Shown one piece after another: positions 16,407 through 29,229 of a DNA stretch of 64,000 bases. The DNA lies in assembly GCF_000067165.1 (NCBI RefSeq), contig NC_010162.1:6765001-6829000 (forward strand), given 5' to 3'. Source of the DNA: Sorangium cellulosum So ce56. Its GTDB lineage: Bacteria; Myxococcota_A; Polyangia; Polyangiales; Polyangiaceae. The notes beneath the pieces are model-generated. The model was not told the DNA's origin, did no database searches, and worked only from the letters and a program-made list of their open reading frames with translations. The position numbers were made by a program, and so were the translations under genes. How positions within the stretch are numbered: the stretch's first letter is position 1; each line of letters starts with the position of its first letter.

Positions 16407-17762
16407 GTGAAGAGCCTCTTTTTGCGCCTCCTCGTCTCGCTGTGGCTCGCCATGGCGCTGCTCGTCGGCCTGCTCGCGGTGATCCACGGCTGGGCGTTCT
16501 CCGCCGAGCCGAGCGGGCTGCGCCGCCGCCTGAACACGCGCAGCGTCGAGCTCCGGGCGGAGGGCGCGCTCGCGTGCGCGCGGGACGGGCTCCCCGGCTG
16601 CGAGCAGCGCCTCGCGCCGCTCGATCCGCGGGATCAGCGCGTCGCGGTCTACCGGGCCGGCGCGCTCGTGATGGGCGAGCCCATCGAGGGCGCGCCGCTC
16701 GTCGAGGACAGGGCGAGGCGCTCGGCCGACGGCATTGCCATCGAGGTCGGCCAGGAGCGGGAGCTCGTCGCGGTCGTCCTGCGCCGCGACCCTGCCCTCG
16801 CCGCGGTCGCGGCCGGTCCGGTCCGGTCGCCGTGGATGTTCTTCATCGTGCCGGAGACATTGCCCCAGCGGCTCCTCGCGATCGTCGCCGTCACCGGGCT
16901 CGTCGCGGTGCTCCTCGCGCGGTACCTGTCCCGTCCGATCCGCATCCTGCGCGGCGCCACGCAGCGGATGGCCGCGGGTGATCTCTCGGTGCGCGTCGCG
17001 CAGAAGCTCGCGGGCGCGGACGGCGAGACGCTGGCGCTCGGGCGCGACATGGACCGGATGGCCGAGCGCATCGACGAGCTCCTGGAGACGCAGCGCCGGC
17101 TCCTTCGCGACGTCTCGCACGAGCTCAGGTCGCCGCTCGCGCGGCTCAACATCGCGCTCGAGCTCGTCCGCCGGCGCTCGCCGCCGGACGTGGAGCCCGC
17201 GTTCGACCGGATCGAGCGGGAGACGGAGCGGCTCAACGGGATGATCGGCGAGCTGCTCACGCTGAGCCGGCTGGAGTCGGGCCGCGGCATGGAGCGCACC
17301 GAGCGGGTCGATCTCACGGCCCTCCTCGAGCAACTGGTCGACGACGCCGCGTTCGAGGCCGAGCAGCGGGGTTGCTCGGTCGAGCTCGGGGCGCGCGACG
17401 CGTGCTCGCTGGACGGGAACGAGGAGCTGCTCCGGCGCGCCATCGAGAACGTCGTGCGCAACGCGGTGCGCTTCACCGAGCCGGGCACCGCGGTCCGCGT
17501 CGATCTCGAGTGCTCCGGCGGGACGGCCGAGGTGCGCGTCCGCGATCGCGGCCCGGGCGTCCCGGAGGGCGCTCTCGGGGACCTCTGGAAGCCGTTCTAC
17601 CGGGTCGACGACCACAGGGCCCGCGGCGCGGGCGGCACGGGGATCGGGCTGGCCATCACGCAGCGGGCGGTGCGGATCCACGGCGGCGAGGTCGAGGCGA
17701 GGAACGCGGACGGCGGCGGGCTCGAGGTCGCGCTGCGGCTGCCGATCGGCGCGGGGGGCTGA
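16407..17762 (+). CDS. cpxA: CpxA-like sensor histidine kinase
   Basis: About 451 aa from GTG 16407, which has GGAGG 6 nt upstream. Layout: TM1 (residues 4-26), a periplasmic sensor of about 120 aa with a Cys pair (ACARDGLPGCEQ), TM2 (LLAIVAVTGLVAVLLARYL), HAMP (SRPIRILRGATQRMAAGDLS), dimerisation His in DVSHELRSPLARL, N-box ENVVRNAVRF, G1 RDRGPGVPEG and G2 GGTGIGLAI. The short periplasmic domain and HAMP sequence match the CpxA type. It presumably phosphorylates the adjacent regulator in response to envelope stress. The downstream gene is decayed. Confidence 0.9.
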   Translation: MKSLFLRLLVSLWLAMALLVGLLAVIHGWAFSAEPSGLRRRLNTRSVELRAEGALACARDGLPGCEQRLAPLDPRDQRVAVYRAGALVMGEPIEGAPLVEDRARRSADGIAIEVGQERELVAVVLRRDPALAAVAAGPVRSPWMFFIVPETLPQRLLAIVAVTGLVAVLLARYLSRPIRILRGATQRMAAGDLSVRVAQKLAGADGETLALGRDMDRMAERIDELLETQRRLLRDVSHELRSPLARLNIALELVRRRSPPDVEPAFDRIERETERLNGMIGELLTLSRLESGRGMERTERVDLTALLEQLVDDAAFEAEQRGCSVELGARDACSLDGNEELLRRAIENVVRNAVRFTEPGTAVRVDLECSGGTAEVRVRDRGPGVPEGALGDLWKPFYRVDDHRARGAGGTGIGLAITQRAVRIHGGEVEARNADGGGLEVALRLPIGAGG

Positions 17763-17885
17763 GCGGAGGGCCGGCGGGGTGGAGCGCCGGGCTGGAGGCC
17801 GCTCGCTCGTCGCCGGCGCCGGGGTCGGGCTCTATAGCTCGACGGCCCGCTCGCCGAGGCTCCGGCGCGGCAGGCGGCGAGCACC

Positions 17886-18595
17886 ATGCTCGAACAGGTC
17901 TCGTTCACCAGCTTCAAGTCCCTGCGCAGGATCGACGCTCGCCTCGGGCGCTTCACGGTCATCGTCGGGCCGAACGGCTCGGGAAAGACGAGCATCCTCG
18001 ACGGCCTGCACTACCTCGCGCAGGCGACGCCAGCGCCGCTTGCCGCCATCATGCCGGCGGAAAGCCGGCGCAGGAGGACGCTCGGACGGCCGTGCTCGCG
18101 CTTCGTTGTTTCGTCGCGCGAGATCCGCAGCCCGAGGCCGTCGTTCTGGTGCGTGACAGCGACGGCAAGGAGGCCGAGCGTCGGCAAGGTCTGGAGCAGG
18201 CCCGGCAGGACTCTCCCTGGCCCTTCGAGGTGCTCCTCGGCGTCGCCCATCCGATGCGGGAGTGCTGGGTGCTCGCCGGCTTCGTCCCGGAGGGCAAGCA
18301 AGAGGAGGCATCGCTCGCTGCCCTACGGAAGGAGCTCGGGTTCGACCCCGCCGCCAGATCGCACGAGCTCGACGCATCGAGCAACACGGCGAAGAAGAGC
18401 CCGAAGCGCGTCCTCGATCGCATCACCGGAGGCGAGCACGAGCGCGAGGCGCGGTGCTGGACCGAGCCGGACCTCGGCCACCTGCGCCAGCGAGGCAGCG
18501 ACAACGGCCTCGCCGCGTTCCTGAGCGAGGTCGAGGCTCGCCTCGTGCCTGTCTTCTCGGACGCTGCCTTCAAGGACGACAGCGGCGCCGAATAG
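17886..18595 (+). pseudogene. Decayed AAA/OLD-like ATPase, N-terminus joined to another coding remnant
   Basis: ATG 17886 opens a RecF/OLD-like ATPase (LEQVSFTSFKSLRRIDARLG, Walker A VGPNGSGKTSILDGLHYLAQ) that is coding-like for about 55 residues. Another frame then takes over near 18095 and carries VVLVRDSDGKEAERRQGLEQ, LLGVAHPMRECWVLAGFVP and LDRITGGEHEREARCW to a stop at 18595. No Walker B, signature or D-loop remains. The second part looks like the separate partner protein found beside such ATPases, with a Toprim-like or DUF4276-like start, so a deletion probably fused the two genes. The original pair would resemble known ATPase-nuclease defence modules. Confidence 0.55.
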
Positions 18596-18711
18596 GGTGC
18601 TCCGGGGCCGTCCGCGCAAGCGGGGGACGACACCAGCGCAAGGATCCGTGGCCGCCCCTGCTCCCGGTCCCTCACCCCATCCAAGGCGATCCCGGATCGA
18701 CTCGGCCCCCC

Positions 18712-19050
18712 TCCCGAGGCCATCCGTTTCGATCCTGGATCGACCCGCCGCCCCCCGAGCCGGCTCCGCCACGTCGTGACCGCTCCGCGCCGCCTTCCGA
18801 GGACACCCGTCTCGGTCCCACACCGACCCGCCCCCCCCTTTCCGAGGCGACGCCGGCACGTCGCGACCTCTCCGCGCTGCCGTCCGAGGCCGCCCCTCTC
18901 GGTCCCGCACCCGCCCGCCACGCTCCCGAAGCGACATCGCCACGTCGCGACCTCTGCGCGCCGCTTTCCGAGACCGTCTTTCTCGATCCCGCATCGACCC
19001 GCCCGCCTCCCAAGGCGATCTCCAGCCCGAGACACCCCCTCGAGCCCCAC
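18712..19050. repeat. Degenerate 83-87-bp tandem repeat in a 636-bp gene-free gap
   Basis: Four imperfect units start at about 18712, 18795, 18882 and 18966. Each unit carries YCCGAGG, a CTCGGTCCCGCA-like core, CGACCCGCC and a CACGTCGCGACCTC-like segment. Unit lengths are not all multiples of three, and neither strand gives a credible protein, so I treat it as non-coding. The gap spans 18596-19231. The last 30 bp hold the ribosome site of the next gene. Confidence 0.7.
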
Positions 19051-19231
19051 CGCCCCTCCCCCCATTCCGGACGCTTCAAACCGCGTGCAAGAGCCCAGCT
19101 TCCGCACGAACACCGCACGAAACCGGCGCAGCGCCGCCCTTGACGGACGACACGACAGGACTTCCTTTGCCTGTTCCTCAGCAATGCGCCCTCAGGCATT
19201 GCCCTTCTCACCCCATCAGGAGGTGTCTCTC

Positions 19232-20116
19232 ATGCTGAAGCATCTGAATATCGACGAGATGGTCGCGCTCCTCTCCCCGTGGGTCGAGGACCCGGAGCAG
19301 CGCCGGCTGTTCCTGGCGATCCCCGAGATCGCGGCGCTCCACCCGCGGGTCGTGGAGGCCCACGAGGCAGTGCTCGCGGTCCAGCCGAGCAGCCGCGGAG
19401 GCCGCATGTCGCCGAAGCTGCGCGCCATCTTCGACGAGACCAGCGAGGTCGACAGGCGCCACGACCACCTCGCGCGGGCCGTATCCTACGGTATCGATGC
19501 GCACCGCGAGCTCTGCCTCGCCGAAGCGCCCTCGGACGCCGCCCGCGCCGCGCAGTGTGATGCCGTCCAGAAGCAGCTCTTCCCGGGCGGCCTGTCCATC
19601 GTCAACGCCTCCACGCTCGCCGAGGCGGGCAACACCACGCGCATCGCCCGCCTCCTCGAGGACGAGCCAGCCGTCGGCAACTTCCTCAGGTCGATCCCCG
19701 CCCACGGAAAAGCGTCGCTGCTCGATGTCGTGAAGCGCTGGCTCGCCAAGGGCCGGGAGCTGCAGACGCTCGAGCGCGCCCGCGCGGAGCTCGAGGCCGC
19801 CGAGACAACCGCCCCCGCCAGCAAGACCACGATCCAGGCCGCGCGCAGCCAGTGGTTCAAGATCGTGGCGCTCGTGCTCTCCAACCTCGAGCTCTCCCGC
19901 GCTCCGGCGCGCGATATCGAGATCATCCGCGGGCCCGTGCTCCGGGCCTCGAGCCGCGCCGGCAAGCGCTACGCGAACAGCAAGCCGCAGGCTCCGCAGG
20001 AGGAGGACGACGCGGGCATCCCCGCCACCGAGCCGAGCGGAGCCCCGCAAGGGGAGCCTGGTGAAGGCGCGCACGGCGACGCGAGCGCGCTGGTCTCTCG
20101 CGGCGGGACGCGGTAG
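19232..20116 (+). CDS. Hypothetical protein in an operon with ppnP
   Basis: About 294 aa. ATG 19232 follows a near-perfect ribosome site (AGGAGGTG at 19219-19226). Mostly helical: it begins MLKHLNIDEMVALLSPWVED, includes FLRSIPAHGKASLLDVVKRW, and ends in an acidic, Pro/Glu-rich disordered tail after residue 240. No signal peptide, membrane segment or known motif was seen. A 9-bp gap separates it from ppnP, so the two are probably cotranscribed. Confidence 0.75.
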   Translation: MLKHLNIDEMVALLSPWVEDPEQRRLFLAIPEIAALHPRVVEAHEAVLAVQPSSRGGRMSPKLRAIFDETSEVDRRHDHLARAVSYGIDAHRELCLAEAPSDAARAAQCDAVQKQLFPGGLSIVNASTLAEAGNTTRIARLLEDEPAVGNFLRSIPAHGKASLLDVVKRWLAKGRELQTLERARAELEAAETTAPASKTTIQAARSQWFKIVALVLSNLELSRAPARDIEIIRGPVLRASSRAGKRYANSKPQAPQEEDDAGIPATEPSGAPQGEPGEGAHGDASALVSRGGTR

Positions 20117-20125
20117 GAGGGCGCC

Positions 20126-20407
20126 ATGCTCAAGCACAACAGCTACTTCAACGGCAACGTCCAGAGCGTCGGCTTCGAGCGCCACGGGCGCCGGCAGACG
20201 GTGGGTGTCATCGACACCGGCGAGTTCCACTTCTCGACCGACGCGCCGGAGCGGATGACGGTTGTCGCCGGCGAGCTCGCGATCCGCGTCGACGGCTCCA
20301 CGGAGTGGCGCGCCTATCCGGCAGGGACGTCGTTCGAGGTGGCAGGCAAGAGCGGCTTCGACGTCAGGGCCACCCAGCCCGCCGGCTACCTCTGCGAGTT
20401 CCTCTGA
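20126..20407 (+). CDS. ppnP: Pyrimidine/purine nucleoside phosphorylase
   Basis: 93 aa, the usual length for the DUF1255/YaiE family. Recognisable features are MLKHNSYFNGNVQSVGFE at the start, GVIDTGEFHFSTDAPERM, the cupin-like VAGELAIRVDG and WRAYPAGTSFEV. This one-domain cupin phosphorolyses a broad range of nucleosides to the free base and (deoxy)ribose 1-phosphate in the cytoplasm. GGAGG lies 6 nt before the ATG. It ends 15 bp from the stop of the convergent kinase gene. Confidence 0.95.
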   Translation: MLKHNSYFNGNVQSVGFERHGRRQTVGVIDTGEFHFSTDAPERMTVVAGELAIRVDGSTEWRAYPAGTSFEVAGKSGFDVRATQPAGYLCEFL

Positions 20408-20411
20408 GCGC

Positions 20412-20421
20412 GGCCTAGGCC

Positions 20422-20428
<7 letters not shown>
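20412..20428. terminator. 17-bp dyad between convergent stops
   Basis: GGCCTAG and CTAGGCC are perfect 7-bp arms around GCC. The site lies between the ppnP stop and the kinase stop and overlaps the kinase TAG. It is symmetric, so it could end transcripts from both sides. No U-tract is present, so intrinsic termination is uncertain. Confidence 0.4.
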
Positions 20429-24279
<3,851 letters not shown>

Positions 24280-24989
24280 TGCCTGCCGTCGCTCCGGATC
24301 GTCCGCCCTGTGTGGGAGCTACGCGAAGTTCACCTGAATGGCCAGCGGTTCGGGGTTACGGGCGTGTCCCCGGAAGCGGGCGCCGCGAGGCGCCGCCGCC
24401 GTCATGCAATCACCACCGATTGCCGCGCTCCGGTGCGCATCGTCACCAGAGAGCGCGGCCAGGGGCAACTCTGCAGCGTCGAAGCGCCGGCGGCCCCCGG
24501 CCACGAGGGCAGTCCGGTGCTCCACCGCCGTCGACCGGAGCGCGCTCCGACGAGGCCCCCGCTCGGCGCTCCGGCGGCGCGCGACGAGGGCAATGCGGCA
24601 CACCGGCGCGGCCCGGCCGCTGAGACCGGCGCGGCCGTGGTGGCCCAGGCGCTGGCCGCTCCCGCCGCCGCGACGCGCCTCGGCCGGCGGCCAGCGCCCC
24701 GGCTCCCCGGAGCGCCTTCGCCCCGTTGTCCCGCGGGCGCGCCCCAGTTTTCCCCGTCCCGTGCCCCGCGGCTTTTTCGTCCAGGCGACCTCGGGTGCGA
24801 CGGGCGGCCGATGTGAAGCGGCGCGCCCCGAAAGCGCCCCGAAAAACCACGCGCGGGGGCCCTTCGTCGGGTGACGCTGCGCGCGGCGCTTCCTCTGTCG
24901 CGTCTGCGTGATAAATGAGCTTGTCTGGGGAGAGGGGGGAGGCGACCGGAACGCGCTGGACCCCCTTTGTCAAGCGAAGGAGGCCGCTC
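24280..24989. other. Intergenic gap between divergent kinase genes (710 bp)
   Basis: This GC-rich gap lies between the divergent kinase starts. Several open frames cross it but none shows a domain, ribosome site or credible composition. The right end carries the GAAGGAGG ribosome site for the TTG start at 24990. I see nothing else I can support. Confidence 0.5.
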
Positions 24990-25889
24990 TTGTCAATCGT
25001 GCCCGGAACCGTTCTGCTCCAGCGCTACCGCGTGGTACGTCATCTCCGCCGCGAGGGCCTCGGTGAGGTGTTCAGCGCCGAGGACGCGAGCACCGGCCGG
25101 CGCGTCGCGGTCAAGGTGCTCGGGGAACCCCCGATGCGCCAGGAGCCGGGAGGCGTGCTCAACACGCCAGAGCGCATGCCCCAGCAGGAGGCCGAGGCGC
25201 GCTTCCGGCGAGAGGCGGTGGCGTGCGAGCGCCTGCGGGGCCCGCACACACTGCCCTCGCTCGACGGCGGCAAGGACCCGGCGCACGGTCCTCTCCTCGT
25301 GTTCGAGCTGCGCGAGGGGGAGCTCCTCAGCGAGCGCATCTCCCGGCAGGGGCCGCTCCCGTTCAGCGCCGTTCACCCGCTGGGCGAGCAGCTCTGGTCG
25401 GCGGTCGCCGAGCTGCACGAGATTGGCATCATCCACCGCGACATCAGCTCCGCGAACGTGCTCCTCGACCAGGGTCCTGACGGCGAGCGGCTGACGCTCC
25501 TGGATCTCGGCTCGTGCAAGCTCCCTCCCGGGCTCTCCGACGCGGCGCCGACGTTACCGAGCCGGTGTCTGGGCGATTTCAGGTTCGCGCCGCCCGAGCA
25601 GCTCACGAAGGGGAAGACGGTGGATCACCGGGCCGACCTCTATGCGGCCATGACGGTGATCTTTCACGCGCTCACCGGCGAGCTCCCCTACGCCGCGCGC
25701 AATCTGATGATGCTCGCCGATCTCAAGACGAGGACGCCGCCGCGCCGCCTGGGCAGCCTGATGCCTCCGCCGGTCGACCGGGAGATCGAGGTGTTCGTGA
25801 ACAGGGGTCTGGCGCACAGCCCGGACCGCCGCTTCGCGAGCATCGCCGAGGTGATCCAGGGCTGGCAGGCGCTGAGCCCCGCCACCTGA
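24990..25889 (+). CDS. Ser/Thr protein kinase with variant catalytic motifs
   Basis: About 299 aa from TTG 24990, preferred because AAGGAGG lies 6 nt upstream and the protein then begins SIVPGTVLLQRYRVVRHL like related kinases; ATG 24915 is in frame but adds 25 unlikely residues. The ATP-binding Lys is in VAVKVLG, the alpha-C Glu region is RFRREAVACE, and the catalytic loop is HRDISSANVL (Ser for the usual Lys, Pro lost). The metal-binding Asp is in LLDLGSCK (DLG, not DFG) and the substrate loop is FRFAPPEQ. Asp, Asn and Lys are kept, so activity is plausible, with altered efficiency or specificity. No extra domain follows. Confidence 0.88.
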   Translation: MSIVPGTVLLQRYRVVRHLRREGLGEVFSAEDASTGRRVAVKVLGEPPMRQEPGGVLNTPERMPQQEAEARFRREAVACERLRGPHTLPSLDGGKDPAHGPLLVFELREGELLSERISRQGPLPFSAVHPLGEQLWSAVAELHEIGIIHRDISSANVLLDQGPDGERLTLLDLGSCKLPPGLSDAAPTLPSRCLGDFRFAPPEQLTKGKTVDHRADLYAAMTVIFHALTGELPYAARNLMMLADLKTRTPPRRLGSLMPPPVDREIEVFVNRGLAHSPDRRFASIAEVIQGWQALSPAT

Positions 25890-26752
25890 ACGTCTCGACG
25901 GCTCTCGCGCGGCCCCACCGCGGCTGAAGGCTGGACACCCGGCCTGCCGATTCCACCGCAGCGCATTCCCCCGCACCGACAGGAAGGCACCCAGACAGCG
26001 CCGCGCGCTTCTGCCTTCCTGCTCCCCCGCCCGATTTCTCCGCGAGGCCAGGCGCCCCTGCCCGGCCGAGGCCGCTGGCCCGCCGGCGAGCTCAGCTGGA
26101 CGGCGGAATCCCCTGCCGCCGGCCGGCGCCCCCAGGCCCCATCGCTCCGCGGCGTACGCGTCCGACAGCGCGCGCCGGCCTGGGCGGCGCTTCGCCAGCG
26201 CTGCCCCGGCGTTCCGGAGCAGGCTCCCCCGTCGACGCTCCGTTCGACCAGCAGCCGTCACCGACCATTGCGACAACGTCCCTCTTTTTCTCACCATCAT
26301 CGCATCTGAACAGCGTTTACCGCACAGGCCGGTTCCTCTGCGATGCGAGGACGGTTGCCGTCGGGTGCTTTACCCGAACGAGCCGCGTTATCCCCGAGCA
26401 AGAGGCGATTTCGCGCGCTTCGTCGTCACGGGAAAAGGACGGGCCTTACCGCCTGGCGTCTGATGAAGAATACGCACCTTCGATCAAGAAACTGCATCTC
26501 ACAGCATTGCAGAGGGTGAGCACGCATGTTAATCCCGGGTGCGCTCGTCGCCGCGCCCTCTCGCGCGGCGCCAGGGCAACTGGATCGGCGTGCCGCTCGT
26601 TTTGCGCATGTTACGCACGTTGCGCACGTTGCGCAGGTGTCCGCGAGGCGTCTTTCGCCTCTCCGGGGCCGCCGCGGTGTACCTCGGGACCGGCGCATTG
26701 CGGGCCGGCACGCCGTCTGGGATCTCTCAACCCTTGCCGCCGCCACCACGCT
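25890..26752. other. Intergenic gap (863 bp) upstream of the glycosyltransferase
   Basis: No convincing gene lies here. The segment 26330-26520 is less GC-rich than its surroundings (for example GATTTCGCGCGCTTCGTCG and nearby A/T runs) and is the likeliest promoter area. A 9-bp tandem repeat sits at 26608-26634. A long minus-strand frame here is antisense and was not accepted. Confidence 0.5.
26608..26634. repeat. 9-bp tandem repeat (ACGTTGCGC), two perfect and one diverged copy
   Basis: Units at 26617-26625 and 26626-26634 are identical; 26608-26616 (ATGTTACGC) is a diverged first unit. It lies about 120 bp upstream of the glycosyltransferase start. Confidence 0.75.
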
Positions 26753-27904
26753 ATGACGACAACTACCTACCGCTATGTCTTCCTGGGGCTCTCCATCACG
26801 TCTTCGTGGGGCAACGGCCACGCCACGACGTACAGAGCGCTCCTCCGGGCGCTCGCGTCGCGCGGCCACCGGATGCTCTTTCTGGAGCGGAACCTCCCCA
26901 TCTACGATCAGCACCGCGACCTGCCCAACCCGCCTTATGGCACGACCGAGCAGTACTCGAGCATTACCGAGCTCCGCGATAGATTCTCACGCGCCGTGCG
27001 CGAAGCCGATCTCGTGATCGTCGGCTCCTTCGTACCGGAAGGGGCGACGGTCGGGGCATGGATCACGGAAGAGGCCCGCGGAAAGGCCGCGTTCTACGAT
27101 CTGGACACCCCCGTCACGCTGGGCCGGCTGGCGCACGGGGATCACGCGTACCTGACGCCGGCGCTGATCCCGCGGTATGATCTCTATCTGTCGGCGACGG
27201 GGGGCCCGACGCTGGAGCGGCTGGAGCGCAGCCACGGCGCGGTGCGCGCGCGGGCGCTCTACTGCTCGGCGGACACCGACGTGTACCACCCCCAGCCGGC
27301 GCCGATGCGCTGGGATCTCGGCTACCTCGGGACCTACAGCGACGACCGGCAGGCGGCCGTCGAGCGGCTCCTCCTCGAGCCGGCGCGGCGCATGCGCCGC
27401 GGGCGCTTCGCGGTGGCGGGCGCGCAGTACCCGGCGTCGCTCGCGTGGCCGGAGAACGTCTCCCGGACGGAGCACCTCCCGCCGGACGAGCACCGCATCT
27501 TCTACAACTCCCAGCGCTTCACGCTGAACCTGACCCGCCGTGCGATGGTGGAGTCCGGGTGGTCGCCGAGCGCGCGCCTGTTCGAGGCGGCCGCGTGCGG
27601 GACCCCTGTCCTGAGCGACACCTGGCCGGGTATCGAGACGTTCTTCCAGCCCGGCGAGGAGATCCTGCTCGTGCGCTCGCCGGAGGACGTGCTCCGGAAG
27701 CTCAGGGAGATGAAGGAGGACAAGCGCCTCACGGTGGGCCAGCGGGCGAGGCAGCGCGTCTTCGCCGAGCACACCGCGATGCACCGGGCCGAGGCGTTCG
27801 AGCGCTACACCCGCGAGGTGCTCGAGGCCGCCAGCCGGACGCGCGCGCGCCGCGAGCGCGACGGGCAGCTCACGGCGTCCCAGGTGGAGAGCCAGAGCGG
27901 CTGA
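26753..27904 (+). CDS. CgeB-family glycosyltransferase
   Basis: About 383 aa from ATG 26753; no strong ribosome site is visible. The N-terminal Rossmann half begins FLGLSITSSWGNGHATTYRA and contains MLFLERNLPIYD. The C-terminal nucleotide-sugar half includes WDLGYLGTYSDDRQ, FTLNLTRRAMVESGWSPSAR and LFEAAACGTPVLSDTWPGIE. This is the arrangement of CgeB-like (DUF3880/GT1_2) enzymes named after the Bacillus spore-crust glycosyltransferase. The donor and acceptor are not predictable. In a sporulating myxobacterium a role in spore or surface glycan is a reasonable guess. Confidence 0.88.
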   Translation: MTTTTYRYVFLGLSITSSWGNGHATTYRALLRALASRGHRMLFLERNLPIYDQHRDLPNPPYGTTEQYSSITELRDRFSRAVREADLVIVGSFVPEGATVGAWITEEARGKAAFYDLDTPVTLGRLAHGDHAYLTPALIPRYDLYLSATGGPTLERLERSHGAVRARALYCSADTDVYHPQPAPMRWDLGYLGTYSDDRQAAVERLLLEPARRMRRGRFAVAGAQYPASLAWPENVSRTEHLPPDEHRIFYNSQRFTLNLTRRAMVESGWSPSARLFEAAACGTPVLSDTWPGIETFFQPGEEILLVRSPEDVLRKLREMKEDKRLTVGQRARQRVFAEHTAMHRAEAFERYTREVLEAASRTRARRERDGQLTASQVESQSG

Positions 27905-27913
27905 CGCTTTGGC

Positions 27914-27965
27914 GCCTGGCCTACTGCTCCCCTTGCCGCTGGGGGCGGCGCGCAGTAGGCCAGGC
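27914..27965 (+). terminator. Perfect 14-bp inverted repeat directly upstream of rlmN
   Basis: GCCTGGCCTACTGC (27914-27927) and GCAGTAGGCCAGGC (27952-27965) are exact reverse complements with a 24-nt GC-rich loop. It starts 10 nt after the glycosyltransferase stop and ends 2 nt before the rlmN GTG. It could end the upstream transcript or occlude rlmN initiation. No U-tract follows. Confidence 0.6.
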
Positions 27966-27967
27966 AG

Positions 27968-29137
27968 GTGCGCTCCACGCCGCTTCACCCCGTCGCCCGG
28001 CTGCCTGAAGAGTGGTCGGCCTCGCTGGCTGCCCGCGGAGAGCGGTCGTTCACGGCGAAGCAGGTATTCCAGTGGATCCATCGCCGCGGCGTCCTCGATC
28101 CGGCCGCGATGACGAACCTCCCGGCGCGGCTGCGCGAGCACCTCGCCGCGGAGGGGCTGGGCGAGGTGCTGACGCCCGAGCGGGTTCATCGCTCCGAGGA
28201 CGGCACGCGCAAGCTGCTCCTGCGCCTCCGCGACGGCGCGACCATCGAGACGGTCCTGCTCCCGTCGGTGTCGGGCCCCGGCTCGCAGGCGCAGCTCGAC
28301 GCCGACGCGGCGGCGGCGCTCGATGACGACGAGGACGACGATGCGGCCGCGGAGGCGGGCGCCGCGCCGCGCGTCCGCGTCACCCAGTGCATCTCGACGC
28401 AGGTCGGCTGCGCCATGGGGTGCGGCTTCTGCGCGAGCGGCGTGGCAGGGCTCAAGCGCCACCTCGGGGCCGAGGAGATCGCGGGCCAGGTGCTCCTCGG
28501 GCGGGCGATGCTCGAGGAGGGCGAGGAGCTCCGCAACGTCGTGTACATGGGCATGGGCGAGCCGCTCCACAACTACGAAGCGACCGCTCGCTCGTTGCGC
28601 CTGCTCACGCACCCGGAAGGGATCAACCTCTCGACGCGGCGGGTCACGGTGTCCACGTCGGGCCTCGTGCCCGAGATCGCGCGGCTCGGAGCGGATTTTG
28701 GCGGGCAGATCGCGCTGGCGATCTCGCTGCACGCCGCGGACGACGAGACGCGCTCGGCGCTGATGCCCATCAACCGCAAGCACCCGCTCGACGAGCTGCT
28801 CGCGGCGCTGCGCGCTTACCCGCTGCCGCGGCGCCGGCGCATCACCATCGAATACACGCTCGTCGCCGGGCAGAACGACGATCCCGCCGAGGCGCGGCGG
28901 CTGGCGAAGCTCCTGCGCGGGCTCCCGGTGAAGATCAACCTCATCCCGATGAACCCGATCGAGGCCTCCTCGCTGGGCCCGCCGGCCCAGGAGCGCGTTG
29001 CGGCGTTCCAGGAGGTGCTCACCCAGGCGGGATACTCCTGCTTCGTTCGCCGCCGGCGCGGCGATGACGTCTCGGCGGCCTGCGGGCAGCTCGTGCTGCT
29101 CGGGGCCAAGCCGAAGGTGCGGCGAGCGCTCGGCTGA
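27968..29137 (+). CDS. rlmN: Dual-specificity 23S rRNA/tRNA adenine C2-methyltransferase
   Basis: 389 aa from GTG 27968. N-terminal RNA-binding region with FTAKQVFQWIHRRGV. The radical-SAM cluster motif is CAMGCGFCA (Cys148, 152, 155). YMGMGEPLHNYE and a C-terminal SAACGQL with the methyl-carrying Cys near residue 372 complete the RlmN pattern; both mechanistic cysteines are present. A 35-residue acidic Ala/Asp insert (DADAAAALDDDEDDDAAAEA) at about residues 105-135 is longer than in enterobacterial RlmN. The enzyme methylates A2503 of 23S rRNA and A37 of certain tRNAs. Confidence 0.95.
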   Translation: MRSTPLHPVARLPEEWSASLAARGERSFTAKQVFQWIHRRGVLDPAAMTNLPARLREHLAAEGLGEVLTPERVHRSEDGTRKLLLRLRDGATIETVLLPSVSGPGSQAQLDADAAAALDDDEDDDAAAEAGAAPRVRVTQCISTQVGCAMGCGFCASGVAGLKRHLGAEEIAGQVLLGRAMLEEGEELRNVVYMGMGEPLHNYEATARSLRLLTHPEGINLSTRRVTVSTSGLVPEIARLGADFGGQIALAISLHAADDETRSALMPINRKHPLDELLAALRAYPLPRRRRITIEYTLVAGQNDDPAEARRLAKLLRGLPVKINLIPMNPIEASSLGPPAQERVAAFQEVLTQAGYSCFVRRRRGDDVSAACGQLVLLGAKPKVRRALG

Positions 29138-29229
29138 GCGCGCGCGCCGGCCTGCCGGGAGCGCGCGAGCGAGCGCTGCCTGCAGCGGGCGTCTTGACGC
29201 GCCGCCTCGCGGGGGCGTAGCTGTCGGCC

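Noticed and set aside
18049..19113. Minus-strand frame coding a 28-29-residue repeat across the tandem array
   Set aside because: It follows the DNA repeat only, unit lengths are not all multiples of three and no ribosome site or known repeat fold was seen.
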